Assembly (NCBI RefSeq): GCF_036785885.1
Contig: NC_092317.1
Span: forward strand, 9,054,501-9,118,500
Direction: 5' to 3'
DNA from: Coffea arabica
Lineage: Eukaryota; Streptophyta; Magnoliopsida; Gentianales; Rubiaceae
Length of the DNA: 64,000 bases
The translations under genes and the position numbers were made by a program. The notes under the pieces were generated by a model. The model was given only the letters and a program-made list of their open reading frames with translations. It did not search any database and had not been told where the DNA came from. Below are positions 26,347 through 38,462 of the stretch, piece after piece. The number at the start of each line of letters is the position of its first letter. The first letter of the stretch is position 1.

Positions 26347-29300
26347 ATGGCGGCAACTGCTACAATCTCTCATTCTTCCTCAATCACTCTCTACTCTAAC
26401 AGCCAACTTAACACATCTTCAGTCTTGAAGAACACATGCTTGTCATCTACATCACTAGTCTATTCTTCTTCAAGTACAATAAGCATTAATAGTTGTAACA
26501 CAAAAATTTGTGGTGGTGTTACTTTGAAAAGCAGAAATGGAAGAGGTGGGATTAGAGGTGGGCGGTTGGTTTGCTTGGCTGCTTCATCTTCATCTGCACC
26601 TTCAGTTAATCTTCCCAAAGCACTGATGTTTGATTGTGATGGGGTGCTTGTTGACACAGAGAAAGATGGCCACAGGATTTCTTTCAATGACACCTTTGCT
26701 GAAGTAAAATTCCCTTTTCTCTCCTTTCGTGTATAGATATTCAGTATGATATTATACTTTTTTTTTTTAAAGTTACAAATGGTAACCATTCACTCAGATG
26801 TTCAGTTTTTTTTTTTTTTTGGGTCAAGTCCTATATAAGAACTTTTCTTGATTTTTTTTTTCTTTTCTGAATTTAAGATATCTGATGTTAAACTTAAGTG
26901 ACTTTGGGCAAATTCTATCTTGGGGGATTCTCAATCTGTTTACTTTGAATGAACAGAAAGAATTAGGTGTAACCTGGGATGTGGACTTGTACGGTGAATT
27001 GCTCAAAATTGGGGGTGGAAAAGAAAGGTAAGATAATTATCTTTTTTGGCTCAATTTATGAGTGACTCTAGTGTATATTTGCTGAATGGACTGAATTTTG
27101 GATTAGAATCTTTTTTGGGTTGATTGTGTTTTATTAGGATGACTGCCTATTTTAACAAAGTGGGTTGGCCAGAAAAGGCACCAAAGAGTGAAGAAGAAAG
27201 AAAAGAATTCATAGCCTCACTTCATAAGCGAAAAACAGAGTTGTTCATGGCACTTATTGAGAAAAAAATGCTACCTCTTCGGCCTGGTGTAGCGAAGTAA
27301 GTCACTATTATTTGATTGTCCTTTTGTCATTCCATTTGCACCTTTATACGCAATGTTTTCATAGCAGCTTGGAAGTGGTCTGATGGGTTCAGCAAGATAC
27401 TGAGTTCCTTTGTGCACTTTGAAAACTTGTAATTTACAAAAAACATGAATGTCTTAGTGCACGTACTGAAAGTGAATAGTGGGGTAAATTAAGCTTCTCA
27501 ATCCTGGAATCCAATCATTAGCTTAAATCAAGAAATGCGATCTATATTTGATCATAATGTACTAGCAGCTGCAATGACATTTGATCTCTTTGAATGTTAA
27601 GTCAAGCTAGACAGATAAGGAAGAAATGACGTATCATATCTTGGACATGATCTTCTGCATTAGAATTTCTTCTTTACATTCATAATTACGTTATGATCAA
27701 ATTGTGAATATGGAAAAGTCCTCCGCATGGTTTCCCTGGATTCTCTACCATTGGCGTGTGTTCAATTAGTTTAACAGTCTTGTGAAAAGCTAACAACAAA
27801 ATGCAGCTTACTCCATCTAGATATATCAAATTCAGAGCATGGAAATGCTGTTGATAATACGGTTGTTCTTACAACTTTATTTGGAAGATTATGTTGACTT
27901 CAAGAAACAATTTGAAGGTGAAGAATGGCTAGGCGAACATTTTTATTCTGGTTCTTAGTCAAACATGGATAAAGAGATAATTGTATTTTTAGCATTGATG
28001 AGGTGATTATGCTTTGTTAGATAACTTGTCTGAAGAACTTAAGGCCATTAGGCCAGATTTCAGGATTCCGGTAGTCATAGAAGTAGTGGTTAGACAGTAG
28101 TTAGAGGATCAATGTACATATACTAAGAGACAAATTTGGCAGAAGCAGGAGGCTCTTAATTGAAGCGGCAGGGTGTAGAGGCCAAGTAGAGGAGTGCCTA
28201 CGATGCGTACATGCGAGAGTTTTAGAAGGGGAAAGAACTCTAATAAAATTAGTGGTTTTTTAGTTGCATTTATGGTTCTACTCACCGACACTTTTGGCAG
28301 AAAAAATGGTATCAGTTTCTTACTTCTGATTTCATGAGGATAAATGAAACATATGTTTGGCTATGCAGGTTGCGTGAAAATTCATAGAATAGGAGGTAAT
28401 TAACTTGTTATTCCCGGAGAGAGTTGCAGATCTTATACACAAGGAACTGGTTTTTGACTAACTCCATTAGGGAAAAGTTCATTAGTTTGTTGAAAGTAGT
28501 TTCTATCTGGAGTACCCGTTGTTGTTCCATGTCACGGATATGAGAATAACATGACTACTGATTTGGGCCTTCGATGCCCAGTCTACAATCACCATCCCCC
28601 CTGCTAGAATTTCACTATTTAATTTTTTACAGGTTGATTGATCAGGCTTTGGACAATGGAGTCAAAGTTGCTGTCTGCAGCACATCTAATGAGAAGGCGG
28701 TAAGCTTCATCAGGTCTCAGAGTTTGATTAATGTTGGATGTTCTTCCAATTTTGAGAACTTTACGTTATAAGATATAGGTTTATGCTTGTTTGTTTAAAC
28801 AAAAAAAAAACACTTAAAGTGTCTTTCTACCTTTATGTTTTACTTTTATGTGTCTTCAGGACCCGTCTCTTGGACAACTTATGTTAAATTAAAAGATAAA
28901 AAACCTAGCACTTTAATTTGATCAATTATGTTCATGATTCATGCTTCTTTTTTTATCCCTATTGATTATCAGTATAGTTCTCTTGATTGCTCTGAATATT
29001 TTGGAAGTTAAAAGTCTGTAATTCTGCTTAAGGTTGTTGAGCTTGCTCATTGAAACACTACTATGTTTATGCTACTATATAAGGGAGCGATGGAAAGTAG
29101 ACCACGTGTACATGTTGATTAAACATTGAAATGAAATTATGTGATTTCATGTCACTGCTATAGTTTCTTTGTTGTTAGGACCCAAGCGTTGATGAAACAT
29201 TGAAATGAAATTATGTGATTTCAGGTCACTGCTATAGTTTCATTCTTGTTAGGACCCAAGTGTTGATGAAACATTGAAATGAAATTATGTGATTTCAGGT

Positions 29301-31020
29301 CACTGCTATAATTTCATTCTTGGTAGGACCCAAGCGAGCAGAGCAAATCCAGATATATGCCGGAGATGTTGTTCCGCGCAAGAAACCTGATCCAGTGATT
29401 TACTGTTCCTTTTGCTCTTACTTTCTACTAAGATGGCTGGTGATGAATTAAAAATTCCTTATACTTCTTTACAAAAAGCCTTAAAAATCTGGAAGTGGAG
29501 CAGTTATAGCTACAAAGCAGCTGCTTGGATTTTCTCAAGTGAAGCGAAAAGAATGATAAACCTTTGTTTTGCTTCCTGCAAGCATGACACTAAGATTTTC
29601 CTGAGAAAATATTAAACCATATGGCGCTTTGATGATCACGATTGCAATTTGATTTTCTAGAGAACAATGAGGATAAAGATGTTAATATTGGTGCTCTGTT
29701 GTTCTTTCTTTTCAGGCCATTTATCTGTTAGCTTCCAGCACTCTGGGTGTTGACCCTTCAAGGTATTGCATATGCAATAGAGTATGATGGCAAGGATGAC
29801 CTAGCTGAATGTGAAGATTCTGAGATTCAAACAAGTTGAACAAAGCTTAAATGTGCTTTTAATTGGTGACAGGCTTTACTTTTAATTGTCGGAACGATGA
29901 CTTGCTTCTCATTGTTTACAGTTGCGTTGTGATAGAAGACAGTGCCATAGGTCTTGCTGCTGCAAAAGCTGCTGGGATGAAGTGTATTGTAACAAAGAGC
30001 GGGTAAGTCTGATATCTTATGAACAACAAATAGCTCGTCATAGGATTGAAAATCTCTCTTTTGGCAGTTAAGGGCAAGAGAACATTACCATGTATATATC
30101 AGTAGCTTGATGTTGATCTCAATATGAATGCATTTGCCGGAGCGCCTATTACACCAATGCACCCTTATAGAACAAATTTCAATGTTTACGCTGCTAATAA
30201 TTTATTGTTAGTTCAGAAATAAACGAAATTTTCAACTCTCAAGGTTAATGCTTTGAGAGTGTAAGCCATGGGAAGAGAAGGGTTGTCATTTATCCCAAGC
30301 AATAGAAGGAAAGAACAGAAAGAAAAAGTTTCTCAAAACAATATGACTTATTTGCAATGCAAGAAGGAAATAGGTAGTAAAGTCCTTACAGTCTAGGACA
30401 AATAAAAAAATAATGGCTTTGGTCTATCTTATTGTCCTGTTGTGTAAGTACTTATTAAGCCCGTGAGGCAGTCTGGCTAACGCTTGAAGAAAGCATCAAG
30501 AGACTGGTTTTTACTTGTATCTTTCAAGTGCTCTAAGGTAATGATCTTAGACCCTGCAGCAGCGGTCCCAAAATTACTTGCTGTTTTATTTGGGAAGGTC
30601 GTTTTATTTAAGTTATCAGCTATAAAATATGATGCATGATCTTGTAAGGCAATTTTGCTCCTATCTGGTTTTTATCTAGGAGCAACACTTGATTACCTAT
30701 CAACTCGCCTATCAATGTGATCAGTCTCAAACTTTATAACTTCATAACAATGGACAGGCAGAATCATATTATTAGTATCTTTGAAGTCTCAGTGATCTAA
30801 CTTTTCATGGCATGAATGATCCTGAGTTGGTCGTTTCTTCATTCTTTGATCTGATAAACGAATATCAATAATTTGATCAATCTTTCCTTTGTGCAGGTAC
30901 ACAGCTGAGGAGGATTTCTTAAATGCTGATGCAGTTTTTGATTGCATTGGAGATCCTCCAGAAGAAAGATTTGACTTATCATTTTGTGGAAGCCTTCTGG
31001 AGAAACAATATGTTAGTTAG
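26347..31020 (+). CDS. CBBY: Chloroplast HAD phosphatase CBBY (xylulose-1,5-bisphosphate phosphatase), eight exons, 333 aa
   Basis: Haloacid-dehalogenase-type phosphatase that converts the Rubisco inhibitor xylulose-1,5-bisphosphate to xylulose-5-phosphate in the chloroplast stroma. Exons: 26347-26703, 26957-27027, 27138-27296, 28633-28699, 29299-29394, 29716-29762, 29922-30002, 30897-31020; total 1002 bp, all GT-AG with matching phases. Residues 1 to about 85 are Ser/Thr-rich with basic residues and few acidic ones, a typical transit peptide. Catalytic motif I is FDCDGV (nucleophile D96, acid/base D98), motif II CSTS (212-214), motif III PRKKPDP (K246/K247), motif IV VIEDSAIG (D272). DTEKDGHRISFN and GDPPEERFD match Arabidopsis At3g48420 from memory. 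Exon 5 sits at the end of a 74-bp tandem triplication. It follows RRP45 on the same strand. Confidence 0.95.
29114..29335 (+). repeat. 74-bp tandem triplication spanning the CBBY exon-5 3' splice site
   Basis: Three head-to-tail copies at 29114-29187, 29188-29261 and 29262-29335. Each has the intron end (atgtgatttcag) plus the first roughly 37 bp of exon 5 (gtcactgctat...aggacccaag). Copy 3 carries the acceptor that gives an open, conserved exon. Copy 2 keeps an intact TTTCAG acceptor. In copy 1 the AG is mutated to AT (gatttcatgtcac). Use of the copy-2 acceptor would add 74 nt and shift the frame. Confidence 0.9.
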
Positions 31021-31772
31021 AATCATTTTGTTAAATGAGATCAACTTCAGCATACCACCATTGTATGTTATATAACTTCCCTGGACAAATCCAGCTGGAA
31101 TCCAGAAATTCAACTGAGTCTTCCTTGAAATTTTCTAAAACTTTCACAATTAAGAACTAATGATCTTGAGTCCAAAATCCAAATTAGAAATGGGAATAAA
31201 CTGTTGTAAGTCCTTAAAGGCATCAACATTTTTCACCAAAACCATTCATGATCACCATAGTTTGAAATGGCAGATTGACCTCATTTAACAAATGTTATCT
31301 TTAATGTTTTACTTATCATCCTATGATGAATAGAATGGAATGAATTGGACCAAGAAAAGGATTAATCTCTTTCAATTCTGACTCCACTGTAAAGATGTAG
31401 ATAATTTCATTCCACAGATGCTAAACTTAAGCGTCCTAGGATTGTACCTCTAAATTATGGTTATTTCTTCTAATGCAGCAAATGCTGTTTTTGGAGGTGT
31501 TCGAAAAAATTTTACTATAATGGCTCATGTGAAAAACTTTTACTGTAGATGGTTAAGTGTTTTCTGGAATTTTTTTGGAAGGCATTTTTGAGAATTACTT
31601 TGGAATATTTTTTGGATTAGAAATTTTTTGAAATATTTTTTAAAAATGGAACACCGCCCACCACCACCCTCGATCACCACAATGAGGGTGGGTACCCGTG
31701 AGAAAAGAATGATGCAGGATTGAGGCGGGGCCAGGTCCCATCCCTCGCCCTGCTCTCCGCCTATATTTTGAG

Positions 31773-31814
<42 letters not shown>

Positions 31815-31993
31815 GTGTATGTTTTTATATGTATAACATGAAATAAATGCTATGTTATTGTTATTATATAAACATATTGTATGAAATAAGTAACATATTA
31901 TGTTGTTATGATACAATAATGTAATATATTTTGATTAAAAACTTCAAAAGAATGATTAAAACTATTATTAGATTTATATAAATTAAAAAGTTA
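31021..31993. other. CBBY 3' region, MITE-like and GC-rich repeat fragments
   Basis: About 31021-31480 is unremarkable and probably includes the CBBY 3' UTR. At 31490-31650 there is a T/G-rich stretch with repeated ttttttggaa-type motifs, probably an old MITE. At 31650-31770 a GC-rich block (accgcccaccaccaccctcg, gaggcggggccagg) precedes TA and AT tracts. No gene seen. Confidence 0.4.
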
Positions 31994-32477
<484 letters not shown>

Positions 32478-32571
32478 GGGCGATTCAGGGCACCCGTGGG
32501 TGTAGTGGGGTAAGACGGGGGTTAGGGCGATTCAGGGCACCCGTGGGTGTAGTGGGGTAAGACGGGGGTTG
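32478..32571. repeat. Two tandem copies of a 47-bp GC-rich unit
   Basis: The unit starting gggcgattcagggcacccg occurs at 32478-32524 and again, nearly identical, from 32525. It abuts the AAT array and resembles the GC-rich arm on the other side (31650-31770), so the array may sit inside an older GC-rich element. Confidence 0.85.
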
Positions 32572-32760
32572 GGGGAGTGGGGGACAAAGCAAGTGGGTGC
32601 ACGCGTCCGAAAACCGTCGGTTGACAGTTTGAAATTTTTGTAGTGGGTGGAAGAAGAAAATATGGTAGAATTTGTTTTGTTAAATTTTTAAAATTTTTGT
32701 GTAAGTTGTATTTGAGATTGTGTCTGCTTTTGGAGTTTTATTGTAAACTCCACAAACAAA

Positions 32761-32761
<1 letters not shown>

Positions 32762-32811
<50 letters not shown>
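32762..32811. repeat. TA dinucleotide microsatellite
   Basis: About 24 TA units. Surrounding DNA (32572-33460) is AT-rich and shows no gene; the open frame over this repeat is an artefact of the TA run. Confidence 0.9.
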
Positions 32812-32814
<3 letters not shown>

Positions 32815-33460
32815 TGTTTTATTTAAAGAAAAAAAATGGCAATCCATTGAGAGTCAAAACTTTTAGCTGTGGCAATTTCCCTATTTGAAGACCATGTAAG
32901 TCCATTTTAAAATGACATGATTTTTTTTTACTCAACTTGTTTTTTATTTTTATTTTTACCAAAGTACCTTGATATGCATTAAAGATTGTCCTAACTCTGG
33001 AATATATTTGCCCAAAAAAAAAGAAAGAATTAAACTAATGACTAATGTTTAAGGCTGAGGCGCATTAATACTGAACTCGGCAAGCTCAAAATCTGTCTAG
33101 TTGTGTCTAGAAATTTTGGACATCAACAATGTGAATCTCAACTTGTCTCGATTATTGCCAAGATATTTGAGAAAAAAATGCAAAATGAATCTGAAACAAA
33201 AGTTTCAGTGACTATACGTTTGAGACAAATTGTACTTAACAAAAGTTTGGACAGTGGGTCATTGAATTCTGAAGTTATCTGAATGTGCATGATGGGCCAA
33301 CAAATACCACCATTTTCTAATTTTTACAGAATTTTTTGAAGTCTAGCCGTTCCAACAGCACGTGGGTCTTTTAGAATGTACATTACAATCAGATGGATAA
33401 ATTCACTTAAGCATGGTGGTAGATTTATTTAGGTGTGGCGTTACAGTAGCACTTCCATGG

Positions 33461-33543
33461 ATTGACTGTCATTATCTTACAGGCTGGATACTTATCATAA
33501 TATCTGTATCACAGTAGCTTGAATACAAGTTTAAGAAAAAAGC
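33461..33543. repeat. Left arm of an inverted repeat flanking a retrotransposon fragment
   Basis: About 83 bp starting attgactgtcattatctta and ending acaagtttaagaaaaaagct. Its reverse complement, with few differences, is at 34336-34422. The arms enclose a chromovirus tail. Confidence 0.85.
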
Positions 33544-33589
33544 TTCACAACTCCATCCGATTTTTCATATCAGTCTACTTAAGCCATTT

Positions 33590-33870
33590 TATCAGGAATC
33601 GCACGATTGGTCAAAGAACTTGTCAATGAAGACACCTGCGGGCATGAGAGACGAGTACGACAAAGTTGCCGAGGAGATTGTGGCCAATCATACTGTCTGA
33701 CACAAGAATCGCGCACTATCAAAGGAGTACTTGGTGCGATGGTGTGGGCTACCGAAGTCCGAGATCAGTTGGGAGCTGGCCGAGAAGCTGTGGCAACTTG
33801 AGGAGCTCATATAGGCGTATGAAACTAGTTAAGACATTAGGCACGATGCCTCGTTCAAGTGGGGGAGGAT
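33590..33870 (+). pseudogene. Ty3/gypsy chromovirus integrase C-terminus with chromodomain (fragment)
   Basis: In one frame (33650-33822) the translation reads as a chromodomain, with EYLVRWCGLPKSEISWE followed by LWQLEELI. This is the pattern at the end of integrase in plant chromoviruses, where it targets heterochromatin. Two in-frame stops interrupt it (one at VANHTV-stop, one after ELI). Nothing of reverse transcriptase or protease is present upstream, so only the 3' tail of pol survives. A polypurine stretch (agtgggggagga, about 33859-33870) follows, as expected before a 3' LTR. Confidence 0.7.
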
Positions 33871-34335
33871 GACATGGATCGCACACAAACCACGCGCACC
33901 CGCCTCGAGCTGGCCAGACAAGGAGGTTTTGCCAAACAATATTAGGAGTGTGTAGAGAGACTTAAAGATGTCCGGAATGTTTTAGGCCCTTCGAGGGTCT
34001 TGTGGAATAGCCTAGAACTTGTACATAAGAGTTTTATATTATATAGAAGATTCTAGAAACTAAATGTAGAAAGACTTAGTACAGAATTTTCTAGAAACTT
34101 GTATAGTTTTTTTGGCTTGCCTATGAATAGGCTAAGTCCCATTATTTGTAAAGCATCTTGTACAAGTGTTTTCAAGAGTAACACGAGTTTTCCTTAGCCT
34201 CCAACACTTCTCCTATTTGCTCACTATTTTTAGCTTCCGCATAATTTCGTGCACTTAGAGGTTAGATTGAACTAGCGAGGCGTTCATAGCTCAAGATTTG
34301 AACAACAGCTAGTGCCGCACGGTGCGAGTGCTTAT
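33871..34335 (+). mobile_element. Probable chromovirus 3' LTR
   Basis: It begins tgacatggatcg directly after the polypurine tract and runs to about 34335, before the right inverted-repeat arm. It has LTR-like content: a TATA-like ttatattatatag, then gcctatgaataggctaag and ttgtaaagcatc. No second LTR copy was seen, so the boundaries are inferred from the polypurine tract only. Confidence 0.45.
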
Positions 34336-34422
34336 AGCATTTTTCTTAAACTTGTATTCAAGCTACTGTGATAAGGATATTGTGATAAGTATCCAACCTG
34401 TGAGATAATGATAGTTAATCAA
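34336..34422. repeat. Right arm of the inverted repeat
   Basis: Reverse complement of 33461-33543 with about ten differences, starting agcatttttcttaaacttgt. The two arms are 792 bp apart. Confidence 0.85.
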
Positions 34423-34596
34423 TACAAGGAAAAGTCATAACACATGAATACATCAATAAGTTATGATAGTTTTGATACATCTCAATACCGAGGAAAAGTC
34501 AAGCCAAACCAAAAACAACTAAAACAATTGAACGCTCCAGCCAAGCAAAAAAAAAAAAAAAAACTAAGACAATTGAACTCCTTCATCTACTGAAGC

Positions 34597-35676
34597 CAAT
34601 GTTTTAAAACTCGGACCGGTGAGTGACCCGGTTGAGTTGTCGGTTCCGATTTTTCCCAGTTCAACTGACCAGGTCAACGATTCAATATTTTTATATTTAT
34701 TTTTTAAAATTACAAATTCTAAGAAATAGTCTCTGTCACCATCAATGACCCCATCTGTAGTAGTAATACGATCTACGGTGACAAGTGTATAACATCAACA
34801 TCCCAAATTTATCCTTATGATTTACAAAGAATAATCACATTAAACAATTTTGTAGAAATCAGCCATTAATTGTCCTCTTCACCAAAACCAAAAAAAAAAA
34901 AAGAATTTAAGTACATAGAAATAAATTTCAAATTTTTTGAGGAGAGGTTTCAAACTCCCCAAAACACAAACGAAGAAATAAGAAAAGAGCGAAAAAAACC
35001 AATATCTAATTGAGAATTGCCTTTGATCGAAGTTGGAGGTGCATCTCCACCACCACCACATTGAACACCACCAGATCTTGTGAGATTGGTCTTGGAACGC
35101 AACAGTGATTGACAAAAAACTTTGATTTTTGATACCTAAGCATATAGTGTAGATCTTCTTTTAAGTATCTTTTGCCGTTAATGATAATGTAGCTAATTTT
35201 CTTCTTGATCTTGTTCAAGAAGACAGAGAAAAATTTTGATGTTGGATTCTACAGTTTTTGCCTTGAATGACGTGAATGAAACCAAGATGAGAGATTGCGG
35301 TTTAAAAGATGAAGATATAATTTTTGGACTTATCCTAGATGCTTTAGACTTCAATAAGATAAAGATAAGGTTGTGGAATTTGGATGATGCTGGAAGCCTG
35401 GTAACGGAGGAGTGGTATTCTCAATTATGTTGGTGGACGTTTGGTGTGGAAGAGTAAATCGAGAAGCAAATGTATTAATTATTTAGTAAAGTGGGCCATA
35501 TTAATAAGAAAACTTAAAACCAGACTTTTACGTTTCAACAAGGTTTTACCGATTTAACGGTTTTGACCGGTTCTTTAACATCCTCCGGGTTTAGCATACA
35601 ACCAAACAACCAGTATTGGCAGTTCACGGTCGAACCGGTTCGACCGGCCGGTCCAGTCCGGTCTTAAAAAACACTG
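34597..35676. mobile_element. Non-autonomous hAT element, GGTTC-rich family, copy 2
   Basis: A 1080-bp element starting CAATGTTTTAAAACTCGGACC and ending AAAAAACACTG, with perfect 8-bp duplications ACTGAAGC (34589-34596 and 35677-35684). Subterminal GGTT/AACCGG motifs match copies 1, 3 and 4. Open frames inside have no recognisable domain. Only 22 bp separate its right duplication from the left duplication of copy 3. Confidence 0.9.
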
Positions 35677-35714
35677 ACTGAAGCTGCTTCTCTTTCCCTT
35701 CCTTCTCCTTGGAC

Positions 35715-37365
35715 CAATGTTTTTAAACTCGGACCAGCCAGTGAACCGGAGAGGGGCCCGGTTCACAGTTCGACCGGTCCGACTGGTCGGACACCGGCCA
35801 GTTCAATGGTTCACTGTTTTTTTTTTTTTTTTTGCAACTTTAATGATAAGTACTTCATAGGTCTTCACTCTACAGTTTACACTGGAACTTGATGGCTAAT
35901 GTACAATCTAACATGGTTATTAATAATTTAAGTCCCTAAAATACATTCATCAATATAACTTAAAACTAAATTTAAGTTGAAATAATAATAAATTTTTTAA
36001 AAATTATACATGAAACCTGAAATGATAAATATAACTAAAATATCATAATTCACCGCAAGTTTTCATAAATTCATTACAAACATAAATATATATAGCTCAA
36101 ATGTTCACCAATTATCACAAACAAAAACACATAAATAAATAAAATAAATGTTGACATTCTTTCACAATTCTAAAAAAGTCCATAAAAGAGTTCAATTCAT
36201 ATTCAAGGCAAACAATTTGAATAACAAACTTCCATCATTGGCATGACAAGGCAACAACACCCTCTTCACAATTTCTTCAATTTAACCTGAAAAAGTTAAA
36301 AAGTTTATTACAAAAAATATATATCTAATTGGTGAAACTGAAAAAAAAAGCCCAAAAATTTTGAAAAACAAAGATACAACCAAACACAAAAAAAATCAAG
36401 TGCTACGGTTGCATACGATTTCCTTATTTTGCATATGGTTGCATAGTATGAATCATAAATCATAAATTAGTTGCATATGGTTATCGTCACAAACAACATC
36501 AATGGAACAAAAAAGGGCATTCCAAAGATTAATTCCAGAAAAATACAAAATTAAAAAACCAAACATGTCTAATTATATTAATTTGATACTTCATCCAAAA
36601 AATAACTTCACCAAACATGACTACAAAATAATTTATAACTCATAGTTTCATCCTTAACTAATCAAACAAAAAATAAAACATCAATTAGGGATAAGGAAAA
36701 TGATGAAAATTGGGGAAAAAAAGAAGAAAATATGACAAAACCCACTAAAGATAATATAGAAAACAAAAATCAAGAAAAGACAAAAATTAAACTTACCAAG
36801 ATGGAAAAGCTCTGGAGTCTCGTCTAAAGATAATAGTGTGATGATCTTGTCGTGGATATTTGGATGTGGAAGGATTATGAAGAAAAAATAAAAAAAAATC
36901 AATAGATTAACTAGAGAAGCCGAGGAACGGAGGAAGTCAGGAAGTGAAGCCAAGGAGAAATGTGCCGCTGCACTTTGCTAGCTTGCTATGTGTTTTCTTA
37001 ATGCTAGGGTTTTTTTTATTTAATCTGATTTTATTTTTTGGTTAAGTTAAATAAAATTCTACACAACTAGAGCATGTCCCTCGGTTGTATATTAGTGGTA
37101 AGCATACCTTAATGCGGTCATGGAGACCCGAGTTCGAATCCTACCAGCCTCCATTCTTGTTATTGTTTTGAATTTGAGGTCATATTGTTTGCAAATTTAA
37201 GAACCGCCGGTTTACGGTTCATACGGGTTTTAACGGTTCGTCCGGTTCGTACGGTTTCTAGCGGTTCTTCATTAGCTTCCGGGTTTGATGCTGGACCGGA
37301 CCGGACCGGTGATGCTACCGGTTCGCAGTCGAACCGGCCGATCCGGTCCGGTTCTGAAAACATTG
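35715..37365. mobile_element. Non-autonomous hAT element, GGTTC-rich family, copy 3
   Basis: A 1651-bp element starting CAATGTTTTTAAACTCGG and ending CTGAAAACATTG, with perfect 8-bp duplications CCTTGGAC (35707-35714 and 37366-37373). The interior is AT-rich and lacks a transposase. It carries a tRNA-like segment at 37079-37153. It interrupts the RNase H-like reading frame that continues at 37374. Confidence 0.92.
37079..37153 (+). repeat. tRNA-like segment (SINE head or tRNA relic) inside hAT copy 3
   Basis: It carries a D-arm/A-box-like ttgtatattagtggtaagca and a B-box-like gagttcgaatcc about 50 bp apart, resembling a plant tRNA-Asp. A partial acceptor stem (GGTTG with CAGCC) is visible. 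The T-stem is poorly paired, so it is unlikely to be a working tRNA; a SINE head is an alternative. Confidence 0.45.
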
Positions 37366-37373
37366 CCTTGGAC

Positions 37374-37906
37374 TGTTCTTTCCCTTCATCTTCCTTTTCC
37401 CTTTTTTTTTTTACTAGTTGCATGCAAAAGGCAGGTTTCAAAGAGCATCGTCCCAGATCATTGCCCAGCTTCGATTTAACATAGTTCCAAGTCACTTTAT
37501 CACAAAAATCACCCATGTCGCGACCAATATTTACCAACTTGTAAGCCAGCATATTGTGTTCTCGATGTACGAGACGCAACACAATTTCGTCCTTCTCTTT
37601 GCCATAAACACACATTCTTGCAAGAGGCTGAAAGTGGACTAGGTTCAACGCGATGAGGCCACTGCACGTATTGCTTACCTCCAAGCAATCTATGCAAATG
37701 ATGAGGCCTCCATAATGCCAGTATTCTTCATTCTTAGACACGTGCATCGCGACGATAGCTACAACCTTCATTTCTTCGACTCCTGACTTTGGTTTATTTT
37801 TATCAAAGATTGGTATGCGAAAGCAATATACAGAATCTAATCTACTCAAAGGGTAGTAGATTAGGAGTCCATCTCCAACTATACCAATATAACGTTGTCT
37901 TGGCAC
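37374..37906 (-). pseudogene. RNase H-like (RVT_3-type) ORF fragment, interrupted by hAT copy 3
   Basis: Open reading frame on the minus strand from 37906. The middle (CIDCLEVSN, then LRLVHREHNMLAYKLVNIG) has the layout of the RNase H-like domain found at the end of plant LINE reverse transcriptases and in related domesticated ORFs, where DCLEVV and H..REAN..AD..A are typical. The first catalytic region is not evident, and the second motif is altered (LAYKL for the usual AD.L). A Lys/Glu-rich tail (KKKREKEDEGKEQSK) follows. Removing hAT copy 3 and one target duplication extends this tail in frame to a nearby stop. A LINE relic or a young host gene are both possible. Confidence 0.4.
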
Positions 37907-38462
37907 TTGTGGATCCTTCTTTCATTCAAAACAAACCAAAGAAGCATCCATGTATACAGTTGGGAACTCATACCCTATGCCAAGCGGATTAGGCAATCGA
38001 GTGATTGGCAGATGTTTGGTCTCCTTCACCAGCCCATCATCCTTAGCCACTATCTTGAATCCCTTCGATCTCATGTAGACAAGCAGGTGGGGCTATTGTT
38101 TGGAAAGGGTGATCATAAAAAGGGTCATGTACTGCTTCTTCGTGATATACATAAGGCCCACCTTTAAAGGATGACATGCAATTATGCAAGGAAGTCTTCC
38201 ACCAATGTGTGAAATTCGTCACAATTTGAACCAACTTGCCATACTTCTACAATCAAATACTAAAAATCAAACTTTAAACTTTAAACCCAAACATAAACAA
38301 AAACAACAAACATGTTCTGAATTAGATTTTGAGAGGAAAGAATTACGAAGAATCTGTAAGAAAAAAGGGAAGAAAGAGAGGGAGAATAATAAAGGAAGAA
38401 AGGAATTTTATTTATCAACAATCAGCAATAATTCCTAGCAACAGTGATTTGACCTCTTTAAA

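Noticed and set aside
32643..32888. 81-codon open frame with a Tyr-Ile repeat
   Set aside because: Created by the TA microsatellite.
36681..36953. 90-codon Phe-rich open frame within hAT copy 3
   Set aside because: AT-rich low-complexity composition, no hAT transposase motifs.
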